Below are positions 26,006 through 35,337 of a stretch of DNA of 64,000 bases, one piece after another (position 1 is the stretch's first letter; the number at the start of each line of letters is the position of its first letter). The position numbers were made by a program, and so were the translations under genes. Where the stretch lies: positions 62,001-126,000 of the forward strand of contig CAYPLH010000007.1 of NCBI GenBank assembly GCA_964411505.1. Reading direction: 5' to 3'. Origin of the DNA: CAYPLH01 sp964411505 (GTDB lineage Bacteria; Bacillota; Clostridia; CAYPLH01; DUMO01). The notes under the pieces are model-generated. The model was given only the letters and a program-made list of their open reading frames with translations. It was not told the origin of the DNA and ran no database searches.

Positions 26006-27958
26006 TTATGCATAGTAATCATAGGCTTTTGTTAACATTTCTGCCAGCTTGCCTTTTCCTTCATTTAAAAGAGCAATTCTTTTTGTGCTGCTGATTCTAA
26101 GACATGTTTCAAACCCCCCCATTGCCAAAAAACCCGGAACATAAAAACTCTTTATATATTCTCTTTCATCCTCAGGGTTAAAGCTGGTTACATCAAGTAT
26201 GACTTCCTTTATGTCTTTAAGAAACGGTAAAGCCGCAATACACCATATTGAAGCAATGCCAAATCCCCCCAGTATTATCTCTTCATATTTTCCCTTCGTT
26301 ACCCAATTATAGGTTGAAACTATATCCTTTACCTTAAGAGCATCATCCGTCTGATTGAAGGTTGTAAATGATTTGGACGAAGGATACACTCTGCCAGTTG
26401 AACATCCAGGATAGTTGTATTCTCCTGTAAGAAATAGATCCGGAGAAATTACAACATGACCTTCTTCTAGGATATCCTTCAAAAAATCATGATATTTTTC
26501 ATCTTCGAACAATGCTTTCTTTCCTTCGTGGTATACCAGTATAAATGCTTTCTTCTTATTTTCAGCTGTATTTTTTCGGACGGCAACAACAGGAAATTGC
26601 GCCTTCTCATCATTGGTGCATAATAAATGCGCCGTAACTTTAAAGTTATCTACAACCTTCTCCTTATTACACCTGCTATATCCACCAGGAGCTTTTAGAA
26701 TTAGGCTATCCAATACATCTTCTGGCACTTTATCATTAATATCAAAAATATGTCTCAAATGCTTAAGAAGAATATCCTTTGAGTTGTTAATATCATACCA
26801 TAATTTATGGGTATATGTCTTTTTGCGTGTCTTAATCCATTCCAGAAGCTCCTTCTTCGCTTTGTGTTCTTTGGGACTGATATTATCGGGAAACAAACGA
26901 AAGCTCTGCAAATTTCCGAAATCCACCGACCGCTCAATCCATTCCTCTGTAATCCCCAAAAGGCGCTTTCTCACCCATGCGTATACTGCCTGACGAGCAT
27001 TTTTATTATAGTTATGTGGTGCATCATCATAGTAATAAGCTATTTCACTTTCCGCATCATATAGTTTATATACTGACTGTATTGCTGGATACTCAACTTC
27101 AGGAGTATTACATGTCCAGTCCCCAGTACAGCTTACAAGCAGCATGGACCTTGGTGCGATCATCGAAGCAATTTCCACATTGTTGGTATGAAGCCGTAAA
27201 CCTGCTATGTTTTCACAGTAGCACCCACCCTGCATATGTGCAGATACCATATTTACAGGTGCTGCCACTTTAATCCTGTCGTCAAGTGCCGCAAGAAAAA
27301 ATGTCTGAGTACCTCCACCTGAAGCACCGGTACACGCAATATTATTTGCATCAACATACGGTAAAGATGCAAGGAAGTCAACACCTCTTATGCTGTTAAG
27401 AAGCTGCAGCCCAAATATGCCTATTCCCCATAACTCCTCTTCAAACCCCATGCTTTCGTGCTTAAATTGCATGCTGTCATTATAACCTATCATATCGTAG
27501 CCAAAAGCCGCATATCCCATTTTAGCAAAATTCGCACACAATAATGGATAATCTCTTAATTCTGACTGTGCTAAGCGTCCGCTTGCTGCATGACCGTGCG
27601 GAACCATCACTGCAGGGATAAGTCCTTTAATGAGCTGGGGAAGATACAAATTTCCCGTAACATAAAAGCCGGGCTGGCTTTCAAAAATAACTTTATATAC
27701 AATAAAATCATCAATGTCTGTTCTGTCATAAATTTGATAATTCAGTTCTGATTTTAAGTCTAACCCATAAAAACCTGAACTCATTAATATTTTTTCTTTT
27801 AACTGCTGCTTTCTTACTTCCCATTGTTCAAGGCTTTCATATTGTTTTATCGTATACGCATAGCTAGTATGCTTAACATTCTCAAGCCTTTCATCATTAA
27901 AAAACATCTGCTTTTGTTCAAAAATATTTAGACTGTCCACGAACTCTTTTCTCAACAT
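26006..27958 (-). CDS. Large alpha/beta hydrolase, putative sugar esterase (acetyl xylan esterase-like)
   Basis: A 650-residue protein with an alpha/beta-hydrolase N-terminal half. It shows MVPHGHAASGR (oxyanion region), the nucleophile elbow CTGASGGGTQT near residue 212, SCTGDWTCN near 279 and DAPHNYNKN near 315, a plausible Ser-Asp-His triad. The layout resembles bacterial acetyl xylan esterase-type or prolyl-oligopeptidase-like proteins found in plant glycan loci. The C-terminal ~300 residues look like a second, degenerate hydrolase-fold domain (LGGFGIASIWCIAALPF). No signal peptide is seen. It is followed at once by the Gfo/Idh gene. The substrate is not known. Confidence 0.78.
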   Translation of the reverse strand: MLRKEFVDSLNIFEQKQMFFNDERLENVKHTSYAYTIKQYESLEQWEVRKQQLKEKILMSSGFYGLDLKSELNYQIYDRTDIDDFIVYKVIFESQPGFYVTGNLYLPQLIKGLIPAVMVPHGHAASGRLAQSELRDYPLLCANFAKMGYAAFGYDMIGYNDSMQFKHESMGFEEELWGIGIFGLQLLNSIRGVDFLASLPYVDANNIACTGASGGGTQTFFLAALDDRIKVAAPVNMVSAHMQGGCYCENIAGLRLHTNNVEIASMIAPRSMLLVSCTGDWTCNTPEVEYPAIQSVYKLYDAESEIAYYYDDAPHNYNKNARQAVYAWVRKRLLGITEEWIERSVDFGNLQSFRLFPDNISPKEHKAKKELLEWIKTRKKTYTHKLWYDINNSKDILLKHLRHIFDINDKVPEDVLDSLILKAPGGYSRCNKEKVVDNFKVTAHLLCTNDEKAQFPVVAVRKNTAENKKKAFILVYHEGKKALFEDEKYHDFLKDILEEGHVVISPDLFLTGEYNYPGCSTGRVYPSSKSFTTFNQTDDALKVKDIVSTYNWVTKGKYEEIILGGFGIASIWCIAALPFLKDIKEVILDVTSFNPEDEREYIKSFYVPGFLAMGGFETCLRISSTKRIALLNEGKGKLAEMLTKAYDYYA

Positions 27959-27981
27959 ATTTTAAGCAATCCTTTTTTTAG

Positions 27982-28018
27982 TTAAGCTATAGTGGAGCAA
28001 AACCCCACTATAGTTTAA
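27982..28018. other. Stem-loop before the esterase gene
   Basis: TTAAGCTATAGTGG and CCACTATAGTTTAA form a near-perfect hairpin around a short loop. No T run follows on either strand, so it is more likely an mRNA-stabilising or processing hairpin between the binding-protein gene and the esterase gene than a terminator. Confidence 0.55.
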
Positions 28019-28066
28019 TCCTCTTCAAAAAATAAAGCAATCACTAACAAAATCAATGCACTAAAC

Positions 28067-28166
28067 NNNNNNNNNNNNNNNNNNNNNNNNNNNNNNNNNN
28101 NNNNNNNNNNNNNNNNNNNNNNNNNNNNNNNNNNNNNNNNNNNNNNNNNNNNNNNNNNNNNNNNNN
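28067..28166. other. Assembly gap (100 N)
   Basis: Exactly 100 N, the usual placeholder for a gap of unknown size. It separates the esterase-like gene from the binding-protein gene. Genes could be missing here. Confidence 1.
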
Positions 28167-28175
28167 AAACCTCAA

Positions 28176-29921
28176 TTAGTTTTTATTACGTGGGAAAGCA
28201 AAGTCAACTCCCAACTTTTTCTTCATTGCTTGGTAATTGGCATTCTGTACTTCCCAGAGCTCATTAAGCCCTAATTCCTCAGCTCTTTTTACTCCTTCTT
28301 CATAAAAACTGTCAAACTCCTCTGCAGTTTTTGCAGAAATGATCTTTATTACCTGCTGGTCAAGATATATGTTTACCTGAGCATTTATATCCGACTCTGG
28401 TGTTCCTGCTTCAGGATCAACATTTTTGTGGTGATAACAATCATTAATATAAGAATAGCGTTCTGAGTTTTTATTTATATCCTCAAACATTTGTAATTGA
28501 ATCTCCATGTCATCGTATGGTGTAAAATTATCTTTATTAATTGAATTTATAAACACACGGTCATCAAGCATCCAGAAGGTACCAAGCCCGTATTTCTTTT
28601 CTGCAAGTGCACGATCTGCTGCCAATTCCTTTTTATAATTATCCGTATGAGTATACAAGCCATCTTTATCAATTTCGTATGTTTCGCCTTCAACACCAAA
28701 ATGGCAAAGGATATTCCCTTCTCTTGAGTAAAGGAACTCCATTAATTTTATGATACGATCCTTATTCGTTGCATTTTTTGTGATGTATGTAACTGCCCAT
28801 CCTGTTCCACCTGACTCTAATGCAAACGCAGGATCGCCTCCATCATTTGATCTTACCGGTCCTACAGGCAAGTAATATATTTCTCCGTTTGTTGTTTTTG
28901 TAGCATCCCTGCACTGAGATGTAATTGCATCGTGCCCGAAATGCAAGAAAAATCTGCTTGAAGCCGCTATTTCTCTAGCTTCTGCCAATTTCATGATTAT
29001 ATTTCTTTCAGTAAATACTCCTTCTCTGAAGAGTCTGTTCATGAATTGAAGCATTTCATAATATTTTGGATCTTTTATAGCCTGAACATAGTTGCCCTGG
29101 TCATCTTCATTACTAAACCCAAAGTGTTGTGCAACAAACTCATAATCTGTATATGGCTTTTTTATTTCAGTCATTAGCATAGGATAAACATATGCTCCAT
29201 CATCTGTAATTCCTGAATCCTTAAACTTTTTAAGAGCCTCAACCATGCCATCCTGTGTATTCAAATCCTCAGGCTTTATGTTGAGCTGTTCCATATAGTC
29301 CTTGCGAGCGTACGTTCTTAAGGTTGTATATTTGGGAACCACTCTTTCTTCCCTTCCTGTAGCTGATCTATTTGGGATACCATACATCTTCCCATCTTCT
29401 CTCATCCAGTAGTTAACCATTGTTTCAGCTTTTTTGGCTTCATCGGTAAACGTAGGAGCATGTTCTTCCATCAGATCAAAAAGGGATTCGACCAGACCTT
29501 CCTCCTCCAGAATTTTTATAAGCTCCTTACTGTTATTTACTACAACAGTAATTACATCGGGCATTGAATTTGAAGCAATCATAGCATTAAGTTTTTCATT
29601 TTGAGCAGTAGCTGAAATTGTGAACTCAACTTTTTCCAAACCTGTTTTGTCGAAAATTATTTTGTCAAGCATACAGTTTTCCGGATCCCACTCCTTGTTA
29701 AATGTAGGCACTCCGACATACCAGTTCTTGATTTCAAATGGCGAAGTATCCCACGACCAGCTTGGTCCTGTCTTCTTCTCATCCTCCTTAGTAGGTGTCC
29801 CATCCTGTGTACCCTGTGTGGAAATAGTAGCGTTCTGTCCACTGGGTGTGCAACCTCCAGCAAAGCTAAAAATCAATGCTACCATTAGAATTATACTCGC
29901 TAACCTCATAGCTTTTTTCAC
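28176..29921 (-). CDS. Extracellular sugar-binding lipoprotein of an LplA-type ABC transporter
   Basis: A 581-residue solute-binding protein anchored outside the membrane. It has a lipoprotein signal with lipobox FAGGC (Cys24) and then a low-complexity Ser/Thr/Gln/Gly/Lys linker. The body resembles large LplA/YtcQ binding proteins (NEKLNAMIASNSMPDV, FLYSREGNILCHFGVEGETY). Such proteins bind oligosaccharides. The GTG start follows AAAGGAGG. It lies 90 bases downstream of the second permease, and the three form one importer. No ATPase gene is present, so a shared MsmX-type ATPase elsewhere is expected. Confidence 0.9.
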   Translation of the reverse strand: MKKAMRLASIILMVALIFSFAGGCTPSGQNATISTQGTQDGTPTKEDEKKTGPSWSWDTSPFEIKNWYVGVPTFNKEWDPENCMLDKIIFDKTGLEKVEFTISATAQNEKLNAMIASNSMPDVITVVVNNSKELIKILEEEGLVESLFDLMEEHAPTFTDEAKKAETMVNYWMREDGKMYGIPNRSATGREERVVPKYTTLRTYARKDYMEQLNIKPEDLNTQDGMVEALKKFKDSGITDDGAYVYPMLMTEIKKPYTDYEFVAQHFGFSNEDDQGNYVQAIKDPKYYEMLQFMNRLFREGVFTERNIIMKLAEAREIAASSRFFLHFGHDAITSQCRDATKTTNGEIYYLPVGPVRSNDGGDPAFALESGGTGWAVTYITKNATNKDRIIKLMEFLYSREGNILCHFGVEGETYEIDKDGLYTHTDNYKKELAADRALAEKKYGLGTFWMLDDRVFINSINKDNFTPYDDMEIQLQMFEDINKNSERYSYINDCYHHKNVDPEAGTPESDINAQVNIYLDQQVIKIISAKTAEEFDSFYEEGVKRAEELGLNELWEVQNANYQAMKKKLGVDFAFPRNKN

Positions 29922-30011
29922 AAAAATACCTCCTTTAAAAATATTGTTCTTTCGAAAACTCTAATGCCTTCGAATTATATGTTTTAAGGCTTGAACTATT
30001 GCTCGTACCTT

Positions 30012-30908
30012 TCAACCTTTAATAGCGCCTACCATCATTCCCTTTACAAAGTACTTCTGCATAAAGGGATAAATAAATATAATTGGAATGGTTGTGACCA
30101 TCATCGTTGCAAGTTGGATAGTAACTGCATTAACCTTACCGCCGCCGTCTAATATATCCTGTCCAGCTTCGTTAGCCATCTGTGTTGCCATCTCCTGAGT
30201 TTTGATGATTCTCATAAGATAAACTTGAACCGTTTGAAGGGATTTAGATGTAGTAAACATCATTGAGTCCATGTATGAATTCCAGTGACCGACTCCGGTA
30301 AACAGCGCTATTGCGGCTAAAACCGGCTTTGCCAGAGGCATGATAATTTTCCAGCATATCACATACTCGTTTGCGCCATCCATCATAGCCGATTCACTTA
30401 AAGAATCAGGAATACCTCTAAAAAATGCCTGCAGTATAATTACATGCCAGAAGCTTAACAATCCCGGAATAATATACACCCAAAAAGTATTGAGGATATT
30501 TAGCTGTTTATAGAGAATATACTGTGGTATCAATCCTCCTCCAAAATACATGGTAATAAGACAGAATATCATGTAAAAGGTTTTACCTTTAAGTATTTTT
30601 CTAGAATAGGCATAAGCAAAAACTGCAGTAAAAATGACGTGAGTGGCAGTACCTATAATAGTCCTTAGTATGGTAACCCTGTATGAAGACATAATAACAT
30701 CATCTCGTAAAACTATCTTGTAGTTTTCCAGTGTAAATTTTCTAGGAAAAAAGTACACTCCTCCCTTTATGTAATCGAACCCCTCGTTCAACGACCCAAC
30801 AAGGCAATTCCAGAATGGATATAATGTAACAATAATTACATTAATCATGATAAAGTATAAAAATATATTAAATATCCTATCTTTAATATTTTGCGGTATC
30901 AAATGCAT
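30012..30908 (-). CDS. Sugar ABC transporter permease, YtcP/CUT1 family
   Basis: A 298-residue inner-membrane permease with about six transmembrane segments. The EAA loop reads SESAMMDGANEYVICWKIIMPLAKPVLAA, where the coupling helix meets the ATPase (cited here in part: MDGANEY, MPLAKP). The C-terminus FMQKYFVKGMMVGAIKG is typical of MalG-like permeases. The ATG has GGAGAGGA upstream. It follows the LplB-like permease by 18 bases. Confidence 0.93.
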   Translation of the reverse strand: MHLIPQNIKDRIFNIFLYFIMINVIIVTLYPFWNCLVGSLNEGFDYIKGGVYFFPRKFTLENYKIVLRDDVIMSSYRVTILRTIIGTATHVIFTAVFAYAYSRKILKGKTFYMIFCLITMYFGGGLIPQYILYKQLNILNTFWVYIIPGLLSFWHVIILQAFFRGIPDSLSESAMMDGANEYVICWKIIMPLAKPVLAAIALFTGVGHWNSYMDSMMFTTSKSLQTVQVYLMRIIKTQEMATQMANEAGQDILDGGGKVNAVTIQLATMMVTTIPIIFIYPFMQKYFVKGMMVGAIKG

Positions 30909-30926
30909 AAAAACATTCCTCTCCTA

Positions 30927-31874
30927 TCAGAATAAGCTATTTTCAGTTAATTTCCTTGAAGCAAAATTGGCGCATGTCAATAACACTACCGATACAACTG
31001 ATTTTGTAAGACCTACTGCTGTTCCATATGAAAACTTAAGCTTTTCAATGCCTATTTTATACGTATATGTTTCAAATACCTCACTGGTACTGATGTTCAG
31101 AAAATTCTGAAAGATCCAAATCCTATCAAACCCTGTGTTTAATATTCTACTGATTTCAAATATCAGCATAATCATAATTGTCAGTGAAATTGAAGGTAGA
31201 GTCACATATCTCATTTTAGCAAAACGTCCCGCACCATCAACTGTTGCTGCGTCATATAATTCTGTATCTACACCGGATATTGCAGCTATATATAGTATGG
31301 ATCCCCATCCAGTTCCTTTTATTATTCCTGCAAGCACAACAATAAACCAGAAATACTCAGGTTTTGCCATGAACAATACAGGTTCTTTCAAAATACCAAG
31401 TGCCATTAATATTTCATTTATAGCGCCTTCATCAGGTGATAGCAGCTTTATAATCATTCCCCCGAATATGACCCAAGACACAAAATGTGGAAGGTAGGAA
31501 ATGGTTTGGGTTGCTTTTTTAAATGGCAGGCTAGGTACTTCATTAATAAGCAAAGCAAATATTATTGGCGCCGGAAAGGCAAAAATTAACTGGAGTAAAT
31601 TAATTGCCAGGCTGTTTTTCAATACTAAGAACATGTTAGGATCCGAAAAAAGGAATTTGAAATGCTTAAACCCTACCCATGGCGAACTAAAAAAGCCTCT
31701 TACAACATTATAGTCCTGAAAAGCTATAAGCATCCCATAATATGTGAAATATTCGAAGATTAGTAGGAAAATAACCCCAGGTAATATCATGCTCTGAAGC
31801 TGCAACTGCCTCGTTGATATTTTAAATTTTCTTTTGGAAAACAGGTTCTTCCGAATTTTTATTGCTGTGTTCAA
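30927..31874 (-). CDS. Sugar ABC transporter permease, LplB/CUT1 family
   Basis: A 315-residue MalF-like permease. It has the N-terminal LQSMILPGVIFLLIFEYF segment, the FQDYNVVRGFFSSPWVGFKHF loop typical of LplB proteins and an EAA loop (ELYDAATVDGAGRFAKM). The TTG start at 31874 is chosen because AGGAGG lies seven bases upstream; a longer in-frame start at 31907 has no good site. A promoter module nearly identical to that of the adjacent PHP gene lies upstream at 32046-32114. Confidence 0.93.
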   Translation of the reverse strand: MNTAIKIRKNLFSKRKFKISTRQLQLQSMILPGVIFLLIFEYFTYYGMLIAFQDYNVVRGFFSSPWVGFKHFKFLFSDPNMFLVLKNSLAINLLQLIFAFPAPIIFALLINEVPSLPFKKATQTISYLPHFVSWVIFGGMIIKLLSPDEGAINEILMALGILKEPVLFMAKPEYFWFIVVLAGIIKGTGWGSILYIAAISGVDTELYDAATVDGAGRFAKMRYVTLPSISLTIMIMLIFEISRILNTGFDRIWIFQNFLNISTSEVFETYTYKIGIEKLKFSYGTAVGLTKSVVSVVLLTCANFASRKLTENSLF

Positions 31875-31997
31875 AATTATTCCTCCTATAGTCAGGTGTG
31901 AATTCAAGTATTTTGTATTTATTTAGCACTACAACTTAAATTATCTTACTTAAGTATGATCGAATTAAAGTGCTCGCTGTTATTTTAAACAAAGCAC

Positions 31998-32033
31998 ATA
32001 AATGCGTTTTGAAATTAACTCTGTAGTATTAGT
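31998..32033. repeat. Half-copy of the palindromic element found at 24656-24768
   Basis: The sequence CATAAATGCG-TTTTGAAATTAAC-TCTGTAGTATTAG matches 24731-24770 apart from a short deletion and single-base changes. It lies in the leader between the permease promoter and its start. Confidence 0.6.
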
Positions 32034-32045
32034 AGGTGTATTCTT

Positions 32046-32114
32046 ATAATAACCCATGCAGATTTTTATAACAATATCTTATTTTTTACTTTCGTTATTG
32101 TTTGATTACTTGTT
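32046..32114 (-). promoter_or_regulatory. Conserved promoter module A (permease operon)
   Basis: Minus strand TTGTTA (32074-32069), 17-base spacer, TATTAT (32051-32046), preceded by about 40 bases of AT-rich sequence with repeated ACAATAAC and AAGTAA-like units. The 69-bp module differs from module B (33219-33287) at only about six positions, upstream arm included. Co-regulation by the neighbouring YesN-like AraC-type regulator is likely. Confidence 0.75.
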
Positions 32115-32151
32115 ATCATTTTCATATTCCAAATAAAGGCATATGTAATCA

Positions 32152-33144
32152 CTAATCGGTACAGACCCATACTGGCTGCAGCCATGCTTTCACAGGGAAG
32201 CCAGGAACGCGTAAGTCAGGTACATGGTCGGATTTCAACTGGACACGTATATATTTTTCATTGCCTGTAAACTGGTAGCTTGCACTTTCACCATTTACCT
32301 GCTTTATTATCTTGCCGCCTGCGCCAATAAAGGAGATAGTTGTCGCTTGGCTTGAATATACGGTTATAGAATCATCACTAACTTTGATTTCTTGCACTTC
32401 AAGGCCGGTAGAGGCATAAAACCTTCCTTCTTTTAAGCCAGTCAGAATTGCTTCCCGGGTCAATTCTTCAGCAAACACCACACTGTATCCATTAAATGGG
32501 CCATCAAAAAGTTTGACATCCCACCTGTGACAATCCGGGTTGGCTGCTGCCCAAATTTTGATGTTACGGTCAAGGCATTGATCTAAAATACTTATAGGAT
32601 AGCCTTCCTCAATACTTTTAGCTGTCCGGTTGCCGTTATATATCTCCAGAGCATGTATAGAGGCAAATCCTGGCCAAGACACTAGTTCATCGACATTATT
32701 CAGCCATTTTGAGGGATGATTCAAACATAAAAAAGCTCCTTGGCTCACAGCTTTTTCAATGAACCTCTCATACCCAGCATCAATGTCTATTTTTTCAAAC
32801 CTTCGTCTGTGAGCTGCTACTGAATTAACTCCAACTTGATCTGGCAGAAGTCCTAAGCATGTAATATGTCCAATCGGATGAGTAGCCTCAAATCCCCTGA
32901 TCATTACAAAGTCATCAGAATTACCTTCTGTCCAGTCCTTTTCAGTCCAAGGGAGCTTAATAAACTTATTGTCATGTTCAGTAACCCCTACAAAGCTATA
33001 TCCTCCTTCCCTGCAAATGTATTGCGCTTCTTTAGGATTGGGAAAAGAAGAGGCCATGTGTGAGTGCCACATCCCCTTATATTGATTGAGATTGTTCGCT
33101 TCTTTGTATGGAGACTTCAAGTAAAAATCTGATGTTGTTTTCAA
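32152..33144 (-). CDS. PHP-domain protein of the glycan locus
   Basis: A 330-residue PHP-superfamily protein. The first metal motif is WHSHMAS (His27, His29), then GVTEHDN, a FEATHPIGH segment, LNHPSKW and AANPDCHRWD. A C-terminal beta domain follows (SDDSITVYSSQATTISFIGAGG). It is a second, smaller PHP protein in the locus; the larger one at 19693 shares the organisation of PHP core plus beta domain. The TTG start follows GGGGGAG. It has its own copy of the conserved promoter module. The reaction is unknown. Confidence 0.8.
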   Translation of the reverse strand: MKTTSDFYLKSPYKEANNLNQYKGMWHSHMASSFPNPKEAQYICREGGYSFVGVTEHDNKFIKLPWTEKDWTEGNSDDFVMIRGFEATHPIGHITCLGLLPDQVGVNSVAAHRRRFEKIDIDAGYERFIEKAVSQGAFLCLNHPSKWLNNVDELVSWPGFASIHALEIYNGNRTAKSIEEGYPISILDQCLDRNIKIWAAANPDCHRWDVKLFDGPFNGYSVVFAEELTREAILTGLKEGRFYASTGLEVQEIKVSDDSITVYSSQATTISFIGAGGKIIKQVNGESASYQFTGNEKYIRVQLKSDHVPDLRVPGFPVKAWLQPVWVCTD

Positions 33145-33218
33145 AACTTCTCCCCCAGTAATAGTTTTTTGATAATCATTATAGAAAACATTAATACAAA
33201 CTTAAATGAATCATTTAT

Positions 33219-33287
33219 ATAATAACCCAAGCAAGTTTTTATAACAATATCTTACTTTTTACTTTTGTTATTGTTTTATTACTTGTT
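33219..33287 (-). promoter_or_regulatory. Conserved promoter module B (PHP gene)
   Basis: Minus strand TTGTTA (33247-33242), 17-base spacer, TATTAT (33224-33219), with the same AT-rich upstream arm as module A. It lies 75 bases before the TTG start of the PHP gene. The two modules flank the PHP gene as direct repeats. Confidence 0.75.
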
Positions 33288-33290
33288 CAC

Positions 33291-33441
33291 TGTCTATTCA
33301 GTTAATCGTATCTCATGCAAACCATCTCTAATACTGCTATACAGCTTCAACAAGTAAAACTTGGTTTTACTAAGCTTTGCTGTAATTAGCTGTATTAGAG
33401 ATGGTTTGCATTTAATATGCTTGTGGCTAACTGAATGGACA
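33291..33441. repeat. 151-bp MITE-like palindromic element, copy 1
   Basis: Outer arms TGTCTATTCAGTTA (33291-33304) and TAACTGAATGGACA (33428-33441) are inverted repeats with one mismatch. An inner perfect 20-bp pair is ATGCAAACCATCTCTAATAC (33315-33334) with its complement at 33392-33411. The centre pairs further (AGTAAAAC / GTTTTACT). The core is shared with 58990-59179. It fills the 300-bp gap between yesN and the PHP gene together with promoter module B. Confidence 0.85.
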
Positions 33442-33445
33442 CGTT

Positions 33446-35131
33446 TTATTCATTCATTTTCCTGTATTCCTGGGGTGTTGTACCTGTATTTTTTCTAAAA
33501 AAGCAAGTAAAATACGAAGGTGTATTGATTCCTATTGAAGCTGCTATCTCGTTAATCTTTAAATTGCTATGACTTAGTAGTTCCTTGGCTTTTTTAACCC
33601 TAACCTCGGTTATGTATTCAGATACACTTTTATTCATAAATTGCTTATAAAGCCGTGACAGGTAGGACGGGTTAAAATTGGAGAACTCGGCTAACTCAGC
33701 TAATGAAGGGGCTTTATCAATGTTATTCTCAATATACGCATTGACTTTTTCTATAATCCTGCCTGTGCTGACCAAATATTCATCTGCCTTGTTATCAAAT
33801 ATCAGCTCCGCCAGCTGTGCAAAATATAATTTAACCCCATCCCAGGCAGAATGACTATTCAGATTAACCAGTTTTTCAAGGTCTATAGCAGACTGAAAAA
33901 CCGGGTTATCAAAAAGCCTCTCCTTGTAAAGGTACGAAAGAAAAACAGCCGCCACCGAATAATACGCCGCTCCTGCCATACTATCTTTTATATCTGTCAA
34001 ATTTTCAATAGCCGTAAAAATTTCCGAAAGAGTTCTTTTAAATTCTTCTCGTTGACCGTCATATAGATATTTTTCAAGCAAGTCCTTTTTTCTCAGCTGG
34101 TAGCTCAATTCATATTTATTTTTTGAATCCATCTCTTGCCTGGCACTATTTTCATAAAAACCATTGTCTACTACCAGGAGTGCTTCCGAACTAACTCCTG
34201 CCGCTTTACTAAGAGACAATCTCATTGAATCAAATGTTGCGGCAAGCATTTCCCATGCAGAGGGGTACCTGCTTACAATGATTGATACTGGAATTCCAAC
34301 CATTTCGCGTATTGCTTTTTGCATTGAATCTACAGTACCCTGTACAATCGATACAACTCTTTGCCATACATTCCTGTCTGCTCTAAAATTATCTCCGCTT
34401 ATAATCAAATCTAGTGGTTGCATAATCCACAAAAGGCTGGTCTCTTCAAATATAACCGGAAAAATCCTCACTATCTTCTCTAATTGGAGGTTAACAATAT
34501 TTTGTATTTCATAAATCATTTTCATTTTCTCGGTAAAACCTATATCCAACGGCCACATGTCTGCTCTGCACATAAGCAAAAGAATGCCGACCTGAGGATT
34601 AAGTGGAATATCAAGTTCAATAAACTGTCTTTTTCTTTCCTCGTTAGAGCAATCCATACCCTTAATGAGTTCAATCAGAAAATCCTTTTGCAAAAGAGGT
34701 ATAGCATTTTTCATTTGCTGCTTTGCATTTTCAATGTACTCTAAATCGCGCAGTTCTTTTTCTATTGATGCAGCTGCTTTGTTAACAGCTTCAATTATAC
34801 GCTCTTTACCCTCTGTTTTTAAAATAAAGTCTGTCCCATCATTGCGGATAGCCGATTGAGCATATTCAAAGCGGTCATATCCAGTTAGATAGATAACCCT
34901 GCAAAAGGGATACTTTTCACGTATACGGTCATGAAATTCGATACCACTCATACCAGGCATTGAAATATCGGTTATTACAATATTTATTTTTATTCGGTTC
35001 ATTATCTCGAGTGCTTCAAAGACTGAATATGCCTTGTAGATATCAATATCCTGCATTCCGCTATTGTCAAATATCTCAAGCAGTCCGTCAACAATAATTT
35101 CTTCATCATCAACAATCAAAAGTCTGTACAT
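33446..35131 (-). CDS. YesN-type response regulator with AraC DNA-binding domain
   Basis: A 561-residue transcription regulator. It has an N-terminal receiver domain (LLIVDDEEIIVDGL, phospho-acceptor Asp in VITDISMPGMSG), a long middle region and a C-terminal AraC double helix-turn-helix (SLAELAEFSNFNPSYLSRLYKQF, INEIAASIGINTPSYFTCFFRK, cited in parts: PSYLSRLYKQF and TPQEYR). It pairs with the YesM-like kinase gene 206 bases upstream and probably controls the transporter and enzyme genes. ATG at 35131 is preferred over GTG at 35140 because AAAGGAAAGG is well spaced. Confidence 0.93.
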   Translation of the reverse strand: MYRLLIVDDEEIIVDGLLEIFDNSGMQDIDIYKAYSVFEALEIMNRIKINIVITDISMPGMSGIEFHDRIREKYPFCRVIYLTGYDRFEYAQSAIRNDGTDFILKTEGKERIIEAVNKAAASIEKELRDLEYIENAKQQMKNAIPLLQKDFLIELIKGMDCSNEERKRQFIELDIPLNPQVGILLLMCRADMWPLDIGFTEKMKMIYEIQNIVNLQLEKIVRIFPVIFEETSLLWIMQPLDLIISGDNFRADRNVWQRVVSIVQGTVDSMQKAIREMVGIPVSIIVSRYPSAWEMLAATFDSMRLSLSKAAGVSSEALLVVDNGFYENSARQEMDSKNKYELSYQLRKKDLLEKYLYDGQREEFKRTLSEIFTAIENLTDIKDSMAGAAYYSVAAVFLSYLYKERLFDNPVFQSAIDLEKLVNLNSHSAWDGVKLYFAQLAELIFDNKADEYLVSTGRIIEKVNAYIENNIDKAPSLAELAEFSNFNPSYLSRLYKQFMNKSVSEYITEVRVKKAKELLSHSNLKINEIAASIGINTPSYFTCFFRKNTGTTPQEYRKMNE

Positions 35132-35154
35132 AATATTCACCTTTCCTTTAGTAA

Positions 35155-35210
35155 CTTACATTTGCAAAACATCAATAAAAAACAAGAATTTAAGTTTTGG
35201 AAAATGTAAG
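35155..35210. repeat. Inverted repeat between yesM-like and yesN-like genes
   Basis: CTTACATTTGCAAAAC (35155-35170) and GTTTTGGAAAATGTAAG (35194-35210) form a 16-bp stem with one mismatch and one bulge. A smaller hairpin GTGGGCGTAGCCCAC follows near 35227. The 206-bp gap has no gene. The hairpins may lower read-through or mark another palindromic insertion. Confidence 0.5.
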
Positions 35211-35337
35211 GATCCGCTATTTGGGTTGTGGGCGTAGCCCACTTTGAATCTTGTATTCATTGTCTTTAATTCTTGTAATATGACCTTTTAAAACACCCAA
35301 CGCTTCCAATGGGCTTTTTAGGAAATATTACGAAAAA

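Noticed and set aside
32046..33287. Direct repeats flanking the PHP gene as the ends of a mobile cassette
   Set aside because: The repeats contain matched -35/-10 boxes at the right distance before two genes, so a promoter explanation is simpler; no transposase or target duplication is seen.
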